Assembly: GCA_011523735.1 (NCBI GenBank)
Contig: WTGB01000048.1
Span: forward strand, 62,001-126,000
Source: Chloroflexota bacterium
GTDB taxonomy: Bacteria; Chloroflexota; Anaerolineae; Aggregatilineales; Phototrophicaceae
Direction: 5' to 3'
Length of the DNA stretch: 64,000 nt
In this document: in pieces, positions 25,789-33,978 of the stretch
Layout: every line of letters begins with the position of its first letter
Position numbering within the stretch: position 1 is the first letter of the stretch
Program-made: the position numbers and the translations under genes
Notes under the pieces: model-generated
What the model was told of the DNA's origin: nothing
Database searches by the model: none
What the model saw: the letters and a program-made list of their open reading frames with translations, nothing else

Positions 25789-28146
25789 ATGCTTCGTCTG
25801 TGCTGGGTCGTACTTGCTACGATGTATTTTATTGCATCGCTCATTGGGACTTTGGCGCAGGACAGGGATAACGGCGATGAAGATGAACAGTTTCCAGTTA
25901 ACCTGCCCGCAGCCTACAGCGCCTACATCGTACAGAGCGGAGATTCGCTCTACAGCCTAGCACAGCGCTTTAATACGACAGTTGAGGCTTTGACCACGGC
26001 GAACAATATCGGTGAGCCGGGGCAGTTGTTTGCCGGTCAGAGTATTTTGGTCCCGGCAGGTTCAAGCTCTTATGTCGATATCTATGAAGTCCAGCCAGGT
26101 GATACGCTTTTCAGCATTTCCAAGCGATTTAATACCAGTATCGGAATATTGCAGGGGCTGAACAACATCGCGGATGGACGCAGCATCTTTGCTGGGCAAT
26201 TGCTTATCGTGCCCTCGATCAGCCAAGGTGATCTGGACATTCACATTGTGGCGCCGAATGATTCGCTTTACAGCATTTCTCGGCGATACAACACTGCTGT
26301 TTCGGTAATAAAGTCGCTGAATAGTATTGCTGATACGCGCGATCTACGCGAGGGCGAGAGCATCCTGGTCCCCAAAATAGATGAAACCAGGTTCGGAGTT
26401 TACGAGATTACCGCTGCGGACTCCCTTTACAGCGTGTCAAGGCGTTTCGCTACGACCGAAGAGACGCTGATCACGCTGAATGGCTTGGCAGGACTGCACG
26501 ATTTAGAAGTAGGCCAGACCATTCTCGTCCCGCGTATAGACGAGACAAAATATGAGATCTATGTGGTAAAGCAGGGAGATAGCCTTTTCAATATTTCGCG
26601 GCAATTCAACACCACCGTCGCGCAGTTACGCGCGCTAAACGGCATCAGCGGTCACCTCGACCTGAGTGTTGGACGCAGCATCATCGTGCCGAGGATCGAC
26701 GAAGCATTGTTCGAAACTATTATTGTCCAGCCGGGAGATTCACTCTTCAGCATTGCCCAGCGTTACGATGTCAGCGTCGCCGCTTTGCAGGCGCTAAATC
26801 GGCTGTCTGATCCGCGGGCCATCAGGGTTAATCAGGCAATTCTGGTGCCAAAAATGCAAAATGCGGTGTTGGAAGTCCATGTCGTGAAACGCGGCGACAA
26901 TCTGACGAAGATTGCTGAAGCTTATGATACAACGGTGCAGTTTCTGCAAAACTTGAATGGCATCACCGAGCCCAGCTTGATTCAACTTGATGACACCATA
27001 CTGGTGCCCAAACCCAGAGGCTTTTTGGTGCGTCGGGGCTTCGGCTTTGGCATTCAAGTTTTTATTGACCGGGATAATGCAAGCGCGTTAACAGAGCAAG
27101 TTTCGCAGCTAGGCGTCGACTGGGTCAAGATAGATGCGCCTTGGGCGGAGATAGAAGTTCAGCAAGGTGTTTATGACTACGCGGCCTTGGATGCGACGGT
27201 GGCGGCGATGGAATACGTGGACGTGAACATCCTGCTGAATGTCTTTGCCGCGCCCGCATGGAGCCGCAGGAGCTACACCGAGAAACTTTACAGTCAAATG
27301 CGTGATTACGGCGGACCGCCAGAAGATCTAAACGATTTCGCGACATTTATGGCCAATCTGGCAACGCGTTACGCCGGGATTGTTGATGCCTATGAGATAT
27401 GGAAATCACCAAATCTGCTCAAATACTGGACGGTTCCCGTCTACAAACGCAACCCCGAGCTTAATGCCGACGGCGATTATGGCATACCTGACGAAGTTCG
27501 GCTGGGTGCACGATTCTACCTGCCATTGCTCAGAATTGGCTACGAGACGATAAAATCGCATGATGAGGCGGCGCTAGTCATAAGCGGGGGCTTGGCGCCG
27601 GTGGGTTTTTCTGATGGTTACAATTCCATAGATACCGGGACCTACCTTCAAGGCATGCTGGAAGCTGGCGCCGCTGACTACAGCGATGCAATCGGAGCTG
27701 TCTTCAGCGCCTCCGCGGTCCCGCCCACTCTGCGCTGCTGTGACAAGCCGCCCGGCGTGGATTCACACTATGAGTCCTTCTTGCAGTATTTCCCTGAGCT
27801 AATGCAATTCTATGACGAGGTTTTGGCGGAGAATGGCCTGGCAGATATGCCGATCATAGTTACGCAAGTCGGGTGGGGCACGCGTGAAGGCGCCAATATT
27901 GCGATTCCGTCGAGCGGATTCGAATGGCTGAACTACACCAGCGAAGAAGAGCAAGCGCTTTATGTGACGCAGGCCTACCAAATCGTGCAGGAGATGGACA
28001 GCATTACGGCGATGTTCCTGTATAACCTCAATGGTTGTGCGGTGGCTGATAAAGAGGGATGCTTCTTTAGCCTCGTGGATGCTGCCGGTTCGCGTCGACC
28101 GGTATACGCCGCCTTTGAAGCTCTGCCGAAAAGCGCCGGGTTTTGA
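25789..28146 (+). CDS. secreted seven-LysM protein with degenerate glycosidase-like TIM-barrel domain
   Basis: A 785-residue exported protein with a signal peptide (WVVLATMYFIASLIGTLA). Seven LysM repeats of about 53 residues begin near 46, 98, 152, 205, 258, 311 and 364. Each carries a GDSLYSIS-like core and ends ILVP. LysM domains bind peptidoglycan or other N-acetylglucosamine glycans, so the protein probably sits at the cell wall. From about 410 on it resembles GH5/GH39-type barrels (GVDWVKIDAPWAEIE). The usual acid/base site Asn-Glu-Pro reads Lys-Ser-Pro (YEIWKSPN, Ser540). The usual nucleophile in a TEFGW-type motif reads VTQVGWG (Gln693). Both expected catalytic glutamates are thus missing, so it is probably a glycan-binding pseudo-enzyme (inference). 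Confidence 0.85.
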   Translation: MLRLCWVVLATMYFIASLIGTLAQDRDNGDEDEQFPVNLPAAYSAYIVQSGDSLYSLAQRFNTTVEALTTANNIGEPGQLFAGQSILVPAGSSSYVDIYEVQPGDTLFSISKRFNTSIGILQGLNNIADGRSIFAGQLLIVPSISQGDLDIHIVAPNDSLYSISRRYNTAVSVIKSLNSIADTRDLREGESILVPKIDETRFGVYEITAADSLYSVSRRFATTEETLITLNGLAGLHDLEVGQTILVPRIDETKYEIYVVKQGDSLFNISRQFNTTVAQLRALNGISGHLDLSVGRSIIVPRIDEALFETIIVQPGDSLFSIAQRYDVSVAALQALNRLSDPRAIRVNQAILVPKMQNAVLEVHVVKRGDNLTKIAEAYDTTVQFLQNLNGITEPSLIQLDDTILVPKPRGFLVRRGFGFGIQVFIDRDNASALTEQVSQLGVDWVKIDAPWAEIEVQQGVYDYAALDATVAAMEYVDVNILLNVFAAPAWSRRSYTEKLYSQMRDYGGPPEDLNDFATFMANLATRYAGIVDAYEIWKSPNLLKYWTVPVYKRNPELNADGDYGIPDEVRLGARFYLPLLRIGYETIKSHDEAALVISGGLAPVGFSDGYNSIDTGTYLQGMLEAGAADYSDAIGAVFSASAVPPTLRCCDKPPGVDSHYESFLQYFPELMQFYDEVLAENGLADMPIIVTQVGWGTREGANIAIPSSGFEWLNYTSEEEQALYVTQAYQIVQEMDSITAMFLYNLNGCAVADKEGCFFSLVDAAGSRRPVYAAFEALPKSAGF

Positions 28147-28161
28147 TGCCGGATGTCGGCA

Positions 28162-28254
28162 TTACTTGCCCCAGAGGCTGTTGACGCGGAAGCCACCGTC
28201 AATGATGTGACTTTGGACTGGGCTGTAAGGCTGGCGGGAACGGTCAGCATATTC
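28162..28254 (-). pseudogene. possible decayed C-terminal tail of a short-chain dehydrogenase
   Basis: In the gap between two convergent genes the minus strand reads HIIDGGFRVNSLWGK then a stop, which resembles the C-terminal VDGG tail of SDR enzymes. Upstream, the frame meets a stop just before 28254, so no intact gene exists. The match is short and could be chance. Confidence 0.25.
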
Positions 28255-28298
28255 TCAGTGGCAGCTTTGCCGCGCAATTTTGGCTGGTCTAAGCTAGT

Positions 28299-29402
28299 TC
28301 AGTTGCCAAGCCATTGGAAAGTGCGCCATTCGCCTTCAGCGCCGACGTAATTGTAGATGCCTTGCGCATTCGGCCTCGCCACCGAAACGCGCCACTGGAT
28401 AACATGCGTTTGGCCGTCATTGGGCATGAAAGCTGTCGGTACGCGGAAGGAATTTGTGCGGGTTACCTGGCGCAGGGGCTGATTGATCGTTTGGTCGACC
28501 AGTTCTATCAAGTATTCGTCGATTTCGTTCATTCCGGTGATGCCGACCCATTGGATGAGCAATGGTCCAAGTGGCACGGCGGCGCCGTCGGCCGGGTAAA
28601 GCAGGCGCGGCGCTAATTTTGTCGCTGTTGGGGTCGCTGTTTCGTCACCTGTTGGTGTTGGGAATTTGGTCGGCAAGGGGGTCGGCAACGGGACGCGGAC
28701 ACATTGCCCGATACTCAGGTAGGGCGCGCAGTTTTCCCCGCCGCTGGGCAACGTGAAATTGCAACCGAACCAGTTTAGGTCGCGGTTTAATCCGTGCAGG
28801 ATTTCCAGCGTCGTGTTGTTTTGCACAGCCACACCGATGATGGCGTCCCCGGCTTCGACTGTGTGACACCCTATGGTCGCGCCGGCTGGCAAGACAACCC
28901 CCGATGTGTCATCTGCGCCTATAGTAGCCAGGAATTCTTGTGTTGCCTCCGCGCCAAGGGGTGTGGGGCTGAGCGTTGGCCGCGGAATCAGAATCGTGAT
29001 TCCACCCCGAAGCGAGTCCGCGTTAGGGATATTAGCGTTGAGGGCGACAACCGTCGCGGCGACGTTTGGCTCATAGCCGTAGCCGTGCTGCGGCAGTTGC
29101 AGGATATAGTACATCGTCTCTCCGTCATTAACTAAATACTCGAAATACGGCGATGTCGCGGTTGGGGATGCCTGTGGCGTTGCCGGCGTCGCGGTATTGG
29201 CCGGCGCCAGCGTTGCGATTTGCAGCGGGGGGCTAGCTGTGGGGGCGACGGGCGACGGCGTCCCACTTGGTGGCGATTCGGTGGTTGAAATCACCTCAAC
29301 AATATCCGTCGGCGCCGGCAGTTGTTCCGGCTGACTGATATTGCAGCCCGACGCCGCAATCAAAGCGGGGACCAGGAGAACAAAAAGCAGACGATGCATC
29401 AT
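28299..29402 (-). CDS. LysM-containing lipoprotein
   Basis: A 367-residue lipoprotein: the signal peptide LFVLLVPALIAASGC has a lipobox ending at Cys20. A Pro/Thr/Ser-rich stretch follows, then two LysM-like domains: YLVNDGETMYYILQLP with VALNANIPN, and CHTVEAGDAIIGVAVQNNTTLEILHGLNRD. The C-terminal 100 residues read like a fibronectin-III or similar sheet domain (LLYPADGAAVPLGPLLIQWVG). The two extra cysteine pairs in the second LysM (CNFTLPSGGENCAPYLSIGQCVRV) may form disulfides. It overlaps the preceding gene by four bases (ATGA), and the two share the same architecture, suggesting a duplicated pair. Confidence 0.8.
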   Translation of the reverse strand: MMHRLLFVLLVPALIAASGCNISQPEQLPAPTDIVEVISTTESPPSGTPSPVAPTASPPLQIATLAPANTATPATPQASPTATSPYFEYLVNDGETMYYILQLPQHGYGYEPNVAATVVALNANIPNADSLRGGITILIPRPTLSPTPLGAEATQEFLATIGADDTSGVVLPAGATIGCHTVEAGDAIIGVAVQNNTTLEILHGLNRDLNWFGCNFTLPSGGENCAPYLSIGQCVRVPLPTPLPTKFPTPTGDETATPTATKLAPRLLYPADGAAVPLGPLLIQWVGITGMNEIDEYLIELVDQTINQPLRQVTRTNSFRVPTAFMPNDGQTHVIQWRVSVARPNAQGIYNYVGAEGEWRTFQWLGN

Positions 29403-30706
29403 GCCTCAGCCTGTCCAGTACCTTGCCAGACGAAAGTACGCACTTCAGTCATGTAGTCAATCGTGTTACTAACGGTGTTAAGGACGCTGACCTGCCAGGA
29501 ATATCTATGACTCTCGGCGTCTTGGCTCTGCCATTCCGCTGGGACAATCCAGAACAGTTCACGTGTATCGGCTTGGAAGCGTGCGCCGCTATCCATATTG
29601 GTGAAGTCGATTCGATAGACTTCGTTCGTGTCCAACCAGCCTGTACCCACCCAGCGCAACGTCACTTGCTCAAATGGTGAAAAATAAGCCTCATTCGCCG
29701 GGCTCTGTGCAATGGGGGCGTTGAAGGTCGCGGTCGGACGCGGCGTGGGCGTTTCGCTGCCCAAAGCGGCCGGGATGGTTCTCATTGTTGGTGTTGGAGC
29801 AGGTACCCTTATATGTTGGTCCACGCTTAATTGCACGGTACATTCGGGTCCGCCGTAGACTTCGCTGAAATCGCAGAGCGGAAAGTTAATCTCTGGATTC
29901 AGGTCCGCAAGGATTTTCATATTGGTTTCATAAATGGCCGCGATGTAGATCATGTCTTGGTCGGGCCGCACCACATGCCACATCAGCCCGGGCAGCAATG
30001 TCGGCGTCAACGTTGGGGCGAATGGGTCAAACGCTAGGCGTTCCAGTTGATCCTCCTTGCTTGAGGCTGAGGCAGAGTCGGCCGATGCGTTGGCGGAGGC
30101 CGGATCGACGGTCGGGGAGGGACGGGGCACGATGATCTCCTGCCCGATCTGAACGCGCGTCTCATCGGTTATGTCATTAAGCGCCATGACAGTGGGCAGG
30201 ATAGCGAGACTGCTATGACCACAGCGGGAAACGATTGCAATCAGAGAATCGCCTTCAGCAACTTTGCGCACACAAGGCGCCGGGCTAGGAGTTTGCGTCG
30301 GTATCGCCGACGGCAGCGGACTCGCGGTGAAAGTTGCGATAGGCGTGCCAGGTGTGACAGTCGGTCCCGCAATACGCGTAGGACGGACGGTAATCGTGGG
30401 ATGGACACTCGTCACTTCATTTTCGCGTAGTCGCGGCGCGAGGGCAATGAACGCGACGACACCGGTTGCGATAATGATCAGGATGAGCAGAATGGCGCTC
30501 CCGACCCGTCCTCTGAAGGCGAGAGAGGATTCCGCGAGGTCGGTCTCACCATAACGAAACTCGTAGATTTCAGCGCGAGGTTCGCCCTCATCGGAGTCTT
30601 GCCTTGGCAGGATATCGGCAATCGTCGTGCCGCAGGTTGCGCATAGAGCCGCGTTGCGATGGTTTCGCGCTTCGCAAATCGGGCAGACTTTGTAGATTGT
30701 CGTCAA
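29399..30706 (-). CDS. zinc-ribbon membrane protein with LysM domains
   Basis: A 435-residue protein. Residues 8-26 form a zinc ribbon (CPICEARNHRNAALCATCG, two CxxC knuckles), which is cytosolic. Acidic linker and one transmembrane helix follow (AILLILIIIATGVVAFIAL). The outer part has two LysM-like units (VRKVAEGDSLIAIVSRC and MWHVVRPDQDMIYIAAIYETN) separated by Ser/Ala/Pro linkers. It ends with a sheet domain like that of the neighbouring lipoprotein (SPFEQVTLRWVGTGWL). This joins a cytosolic metal-binding finger to a cell-wall-binding exterior. Its function is unknown. A TATAAT at 30742-30747 on this strand may be its promoter. Confidence 0.8.
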   Translation of the reverse strand: MTTIYKVCPICEARNHRNAALCATCGTTIADILPRQDSDEGEPRAEIYEFRYGETDLAESSLAFRGRVGSAILLILIIIATGVVAFIALAPRLRENEVTSVHPTITVRPTRIAGPTVTPGTPIATFTASPLPSAIPTQTPSPAPCVRKVAEGDSLIAIVSRCGHSSLAILPTVMALNDITDETRVQIGQEIIVPRPSPTVDPASANASADSASASSKEDQLERLAFDPFAPTLTPTLLPGLMWHVVRPDQDMIYIAAIYETNMKILADLNPEINFPLCDFSEVYGGPECTVQLSVDQHIRVPAPTPTMRTIPAALGSETPTPRPTATFNAPIAQSPANEAYFSPFEQVTLRWVGTGWLDTNEVYRIDFTNMDSGARFQADTRELFWIVPAEWQSQDAESHRYSWQVSVLNTVSNTIDYMTEVRTFVWQGTGQAEA

Positions 30707-30723
30707 GCACAGTCCTCGATAAT

Positions 30724-30761
30724 CCGATTCGCGTCCAGCCTATTATAGCGGATCGAATCGG
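30724..30761. repeat. inverted repeat CCGATTCG/CGAATCGG around a -10 box
   Basis: Perfect 8-bp arms at 30724-30731 and 30754-30761 enclose a minus-strand TATAAT (30742-30747), 18 to 55 bases before the zinc-ribbon LysM gene. The geometry suggests an operator, but the factor is unknown. Confidence 0.4.
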
Positions 30762-30814
30762 TAGGTTGGCTTTGCCGTAGGATAAACGACAGACTAGTAC
30801 GCCACGCGGCGCTG

Positions 30815-33460
30815 CTATTGGCACAAACTTGTGATCCTTTCTTGTATCTGTGCGGTGGCCGCCTCAAGCTCGTTCATCCGGTCGCGTTCGCGCTGTACCA
30901 CATCCGGGCGGGCGCGCTGAACAAAGTTGTCGTTAGCGAGCATCTTCGCTGAGCGTTCGAGTTGCTGCTTTAGCTTCGCCTCTTCCGCGGCCAAACGTTT
31001 GCATTCTTCGGCGATATCCAGCATGCCTTCGAGTGGTAGGTAAAGTGTGATCTCGCCGACGACAATCCCCGCGGCATTAGCTGGCTCGGCGTTGTTCAGG
31101 GGAATCAGAATCAACTCGTCTACATTGCATAGACGCCGCAAGATCTCAACGTTGTCGGCCAAATTTCTCGTTTTTGATTTGTCGTAGGCAATTGCGCGGA
31201 TCCGCCGGCCCGGGTCTACCTTGTATTCGCCACGGGTATTGCGGACTTCGCGTACAAGCTCGAGATAGGTATACATGCGCGCCTCGACTTCATCGTCGAT
31301 CAAGCCGCTATCAGCCTGGGGCCAATCCGCCATGATTAGCGCCTCGCCAGCGCGCGGCAGATAAGTCCAGGCTTCTTCCGTTATGAAGGGCATGAAAGGA
31401 TGCAGCAAGCGCAAGCAACTGTCCTGAACATGAACCAGGACGCGACGTACGATGTTTTTCTGCGCATCGCTGCCTTGATATAGAGCCTGCTTGCTAATCT
31501 CCAGATAATAGGGCGCGAACTCATCCCACATAAACGCGAGGATTTGATTGCCCGCTTCGCCATATTGGTAAATGTTAAACAGATACTGTACGTTGGCGAT
31601 AAGGCGATGCAGTCGGCTGAGGATCCAGCGCGAGGACAGGTCCAAGTCATTGCGCGGGGGCAAGCCCAACTCGACCTCGCCATCCAGGTTCATGTTGATG
31701 AAGGTCGTCATCTGCCAGACCTTGTTGATGAAGCGAAAGCTGTGGTCAAGGCGCGTTTCGTCCAGGTGGCAGTCATTTCCGGGCGTGCCACTCGTGATCA
31801 AAGTGAAACGCAAGGGATCGGCGCCCAGCTTGTCGACAACCGTGAGCGGATCTATGGCGTTGCCCAGCGTTTTGCTGAACTTCTTACCGCCCTCTGCCCG
31901 CACCAGGCCATGCAGGTATACCGTGTGGAAGGGCGCTTCATCCATGAACCACAAGCCCATCATGATCATCCGCGCCACCCAGAAGAAAAGGATGTCATGC
32001 CCTGTTTCCATCACCTGCGTAGGGTAAAAGCGTTCGAGGTCAGTGGTTTCTTGGGGCCAGCCCAGTGTGCTGAAGGGCCACAAACCGCTGCTGAACCAGG
32101 TGTCCAAGACATCGCGCTCCATCATCCAGCCGTCGCCGGTCGGCGCTTCTATGCCGACATAGATTTCGCCCTCAGGGTCGCCATCCTTTTCGCGATACCA
32201 GGCTGGAATGCGGTGCCCCCACCATAATTGACGGCTGACGCACCAGTCTTGGATGTTCTCCAGCCAATGGAAGTAGATCTTTTCAAAGCGCTCCGGCACG
32301 ATCTTGATTCGGCCCTCGCGCACTGCCGCGATCGCCTTATCAGCCAGAGGTTGTATGCGGACATACCATTGTGTGCTCATCATGGGTTCCACGACTTCTC
32401 CGCCCCGCTGGCTGCGCGGGATGCGTGTTGTATATGCCTCGGTCTTGATCACCAGGTCCGCTGCGTCCATATCGGCCCAAAGCTGCTCGCGGCAGTCGTA
32501 GCGATCAAGCCCGGCATATTTGCCCGCGTTGGCATTCATGCTGGCATCTTTGTTGAGAATATTGAGCAGGGTTAAGCCATGCTTTTGCCCCAGCTCATAA
32601 TCATCGAAATCATGCCCTGGCGTGACTTTCAAGGCGCCAGTACCAAATTCCATGTCGACATGCTCATCGGCGATGACCGGTATCTCGCGTTCCAGGATCG
32701 GCACGTAGGCTCGCCGACCGATCAGATGCCGGTAGCGTTCGTCTGCGGGATGCACTGCGACCGCGGTATCGCCGAGGATGGTCTCGGGCCGAGTAGTAGC
32801 GACGGGCAGATACTCTCCACCTTCGACCGGGTAACGAAAGTAGTATAGTGTGACCTCTTCCTCGCTGCTCTCGACTTCCAAGTCTGAAACGGCTGTTTGC
32901 AGGCCGGGACTCCAATTGACGAGTCGCGGTCCTCGGTAAATGAGTCCCTGTTCCCACAAGGTTACGAAGGCTTGCAAAACCGCTCGCGACAAGCCGTCGT
33001 CGAGGGTGAATCGTTCGCGGTCCCAGTCACAGCTGGCGCCCAATCGCCGCAGTTGGCTTATGATCTCGCCACCGTATTCTTCTTTCCATTGCCAGGTGCG
33101 GTGCAGGAACTCTTCATAGCCGACTTCCTCGCGACTGGCGCCTTCTTCGCGCAGCATATTCTCGACTTGCAACTGCGTCGCGATGCCGGCATGGTCCGTC
33201 CCGGGCAGCCATAGCACAGCTTTACCGCGCATCCTTTCGTATCGGATCATCAAGTCTTCCAGCGCGGTAAATAGCGCATGCCCAATATGCAGGCTGCCCG
33301 TGACATTCGGCGGGGGCATACTGATGACGAAGGGCTCGGCATCGGCAGCGGCCGCTTCCGGCTTGAACCAGCCATTCTTGAGCCACCACTCGTAAATCCG
33401 CGGCTCAGCCTCGGCGAAATCGAAATTGCGCGGCATATTCGTTTCGGCGCTTACTTTCAT
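30815..33460 (-). CDS. valS: valyl-tRNA synthetase
   Basis: An 881-residue class I enzyme that charges tRNA-Val and edits threonine. HIGH is at residues 58-61 (PNVTGSLHIGHALF). The KMSKS-type motif reads KKFSKTLGNAIDP, a tolerated variant. The C-terminal coiled coil (EECKRLAAEEAKLKQQLE and later DRMNELEAATAQIQERI) is typical. The coding start is ATG 33460, with GGAGG about eight bases before it. An open frame continues upstream to 33538, but that part is the T-box leader. Control by a T-box with a GUC (Val) specifier is strongly supported by the leader. Confidence 0.97.
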   Translation of the reverse strand: MKVSAETNMPRNFDFAEAEPRIYEWWLKNGWFKPEAAAADAEPFVISMPPPNVTGSLHIGHALFTALEDLMIRYERMRGKAVLWLPGTDHAGIATQLQVENMLREEGASREEVGYEEFLHRTWQWKEEYGGEIISQLRRLGASCDWDRERFTLDDGLSRAVLQAFVTLWEQGLIYRGPRLVNWSPGLQTAVSDLEVESSEEEVTLYYFRYPVEGGEYLPVATTRPETILGDTAVAVHPADERYRHLIGRRAYVPILEREIPVIADEHVDMEFGTGALKVTPGHDFDDYELGQKHGLTLLNILNKDASMNANAGKYAGLDRYDCREQLWADMDAADLVIKTEAYTTRIPRSQRGGEVVEPMMSTQWYVRIQPLADKAIAAVREGRIKIVPERFEKIYFHWLENIQDWCVSRQLWWGHRIPAWYREKDGDPEGEIYVGIEAPTGDGWMMERDVLDTWFSSGLWPFSTLGWPQETTDLERFYPTQVMETGHDILFFWVARMIMMGLWFMDEAPFHTVYLHGLVRAEGGKKFSKTLGNAIDPLTVVDKLGADPLRFTLITSGTPGNDCHLDETRLDHSFRFINKVWQMTTFINMNLDGEVELGLPPRNDLDLSSRWILSRLHRLIANVQYLFNIYQYGEAGNQILAFMWDEFAPYYLEISKQALYQGSDAQKNIVRRVLVHVQDSCLRLLHPFMPFITEEAWTYLPRAGEALIMADWPQADSGLIDDEVEARMYTYLELVREVRNTRGEYKVDPGRRIRAIAYDKSKTRNLADNVEILRRLCNVDELILIPLNNAEPANAAGIVVGEITLYLPLEGMLDIAEECKRLAAEEAKLKQQLERSAKMLANDNFVQRARPDVVQRERDRMNELEAATAQIQERITSLCQ

Positions 33461-33485
33461 CAAACCCACCTCCGATCTTGTAATC

Positions 33486-33520
33486 AAAAATGCCTTCCAT
33501 CCCTTACAAGGACGGAAGGC
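33486..33520 (-). terminator. T-box terminator hairpin
   Basis: GCCTTCC (33520-33514) and GGAAGGC (33498-33492) form the stem on the minus strand, followed by ATTTTT. Mutually exclusive pairing with the T-box sequence is expected. It lies 26 bases before the valS ATG. Confidence 0.88.
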
Positions 33521-33760
33521 AATCTTCCGCGGTACCACCTTGTTTCAGCGGACATTTGTCCACTGCACTCAAGACGCGCTAACGGGCGTAAACCGGCTCG
33601 AGTCTACTAGCTTAAACGTTCTTTCGAGCAACTCCCGGGTGACTTTGGGCGGCTGTTTTGCTGGCGGGCTTCCAGCCATTGACCCGCTTTCTCTGGTGCA
33701 GAGCAGTCCGCTTACTCTTCCCGATCGATGTTTTTACATATTCGGTTGTCAGTTGCGCTG
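33486..33760 (-). ncRNA. T-box leader (valine-responsive) of valS
   Basis: On the minus strand the hallmark T-box sequence TGGTACCGCGG (33537 to 33527) precedes a terminator hairpin and run of T. Further 5', a stem I base is formed by GCAACT (33756-33751) and AGTTGC (33633-33628). AAAGTCACC within its 3' side puts a GUC valine codon at 33643-33641 as the specifier. AGAG and GCTGGAAGC elements of stem I are also visible. T-boxes sense uncharged tRNA, here tRNA-Val, and let transcription read into valS. Confidence 0.93.
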
Positions 33761-33780
33761 GCAGTCATTTCCCCGCGCAT

Positions 33781-33853
33781 AGCCACCCATGGGACTTGAA
33801 CCCATAACCTATCGCTTACGAAGCGATCGCTCTGCCAATTGAGCTAGGGTGGC
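33781..33853 (-). tRNA. tRNA-Thr (anticodon CGU)
   Basis: A 73-base cloverleaf: acceptor arms GCCACCC and GGGTGGC, D arm GCTC/GAGC, anticodon stem ATCGC/GCGAT with loop TTCGTAA (anticodon CGT in DNA), and T loop TTCAAGT. The CCA end is not encoded. It lies only 24 bases before the stem I base of the valS T-box leader on the same strand. Confidence 0.95.
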
Positions 33854-33868
33854 GTCTATACGCGCGGC

Positions 33869-33897
33869 AGTATAGCAGTCGGCATTGCTATATTCAA
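33869..33897 (-). promoter_or_regulatory. promoter of tRNA-Thr (and possibly valS)
   Basis: On the minus strand TTGAAT (33897-33892) and TATACT (33874-33869) are 17 bases apart with a TGC extended -10. Transcription would begin about nine bases before the tRNA. No terminator is visible between tRNA and T-box leader, so valS may share this promoter. Confidence 0.6.
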
Positions 33898-33978
33898 GGT
33901 TTGAATCAAGGTCGCAACCGAGGCATAGCGCATTCTGCTATACTCAATCTGAGTATGGCGCACGAGAAGATATGACAA

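Noticed and set aside
33461-33538. N-terminal extension of ValRS by 26 codons
   Set aside because: These bases form the T-box and terminator of the leader; GGAGG points to ATG 33460.
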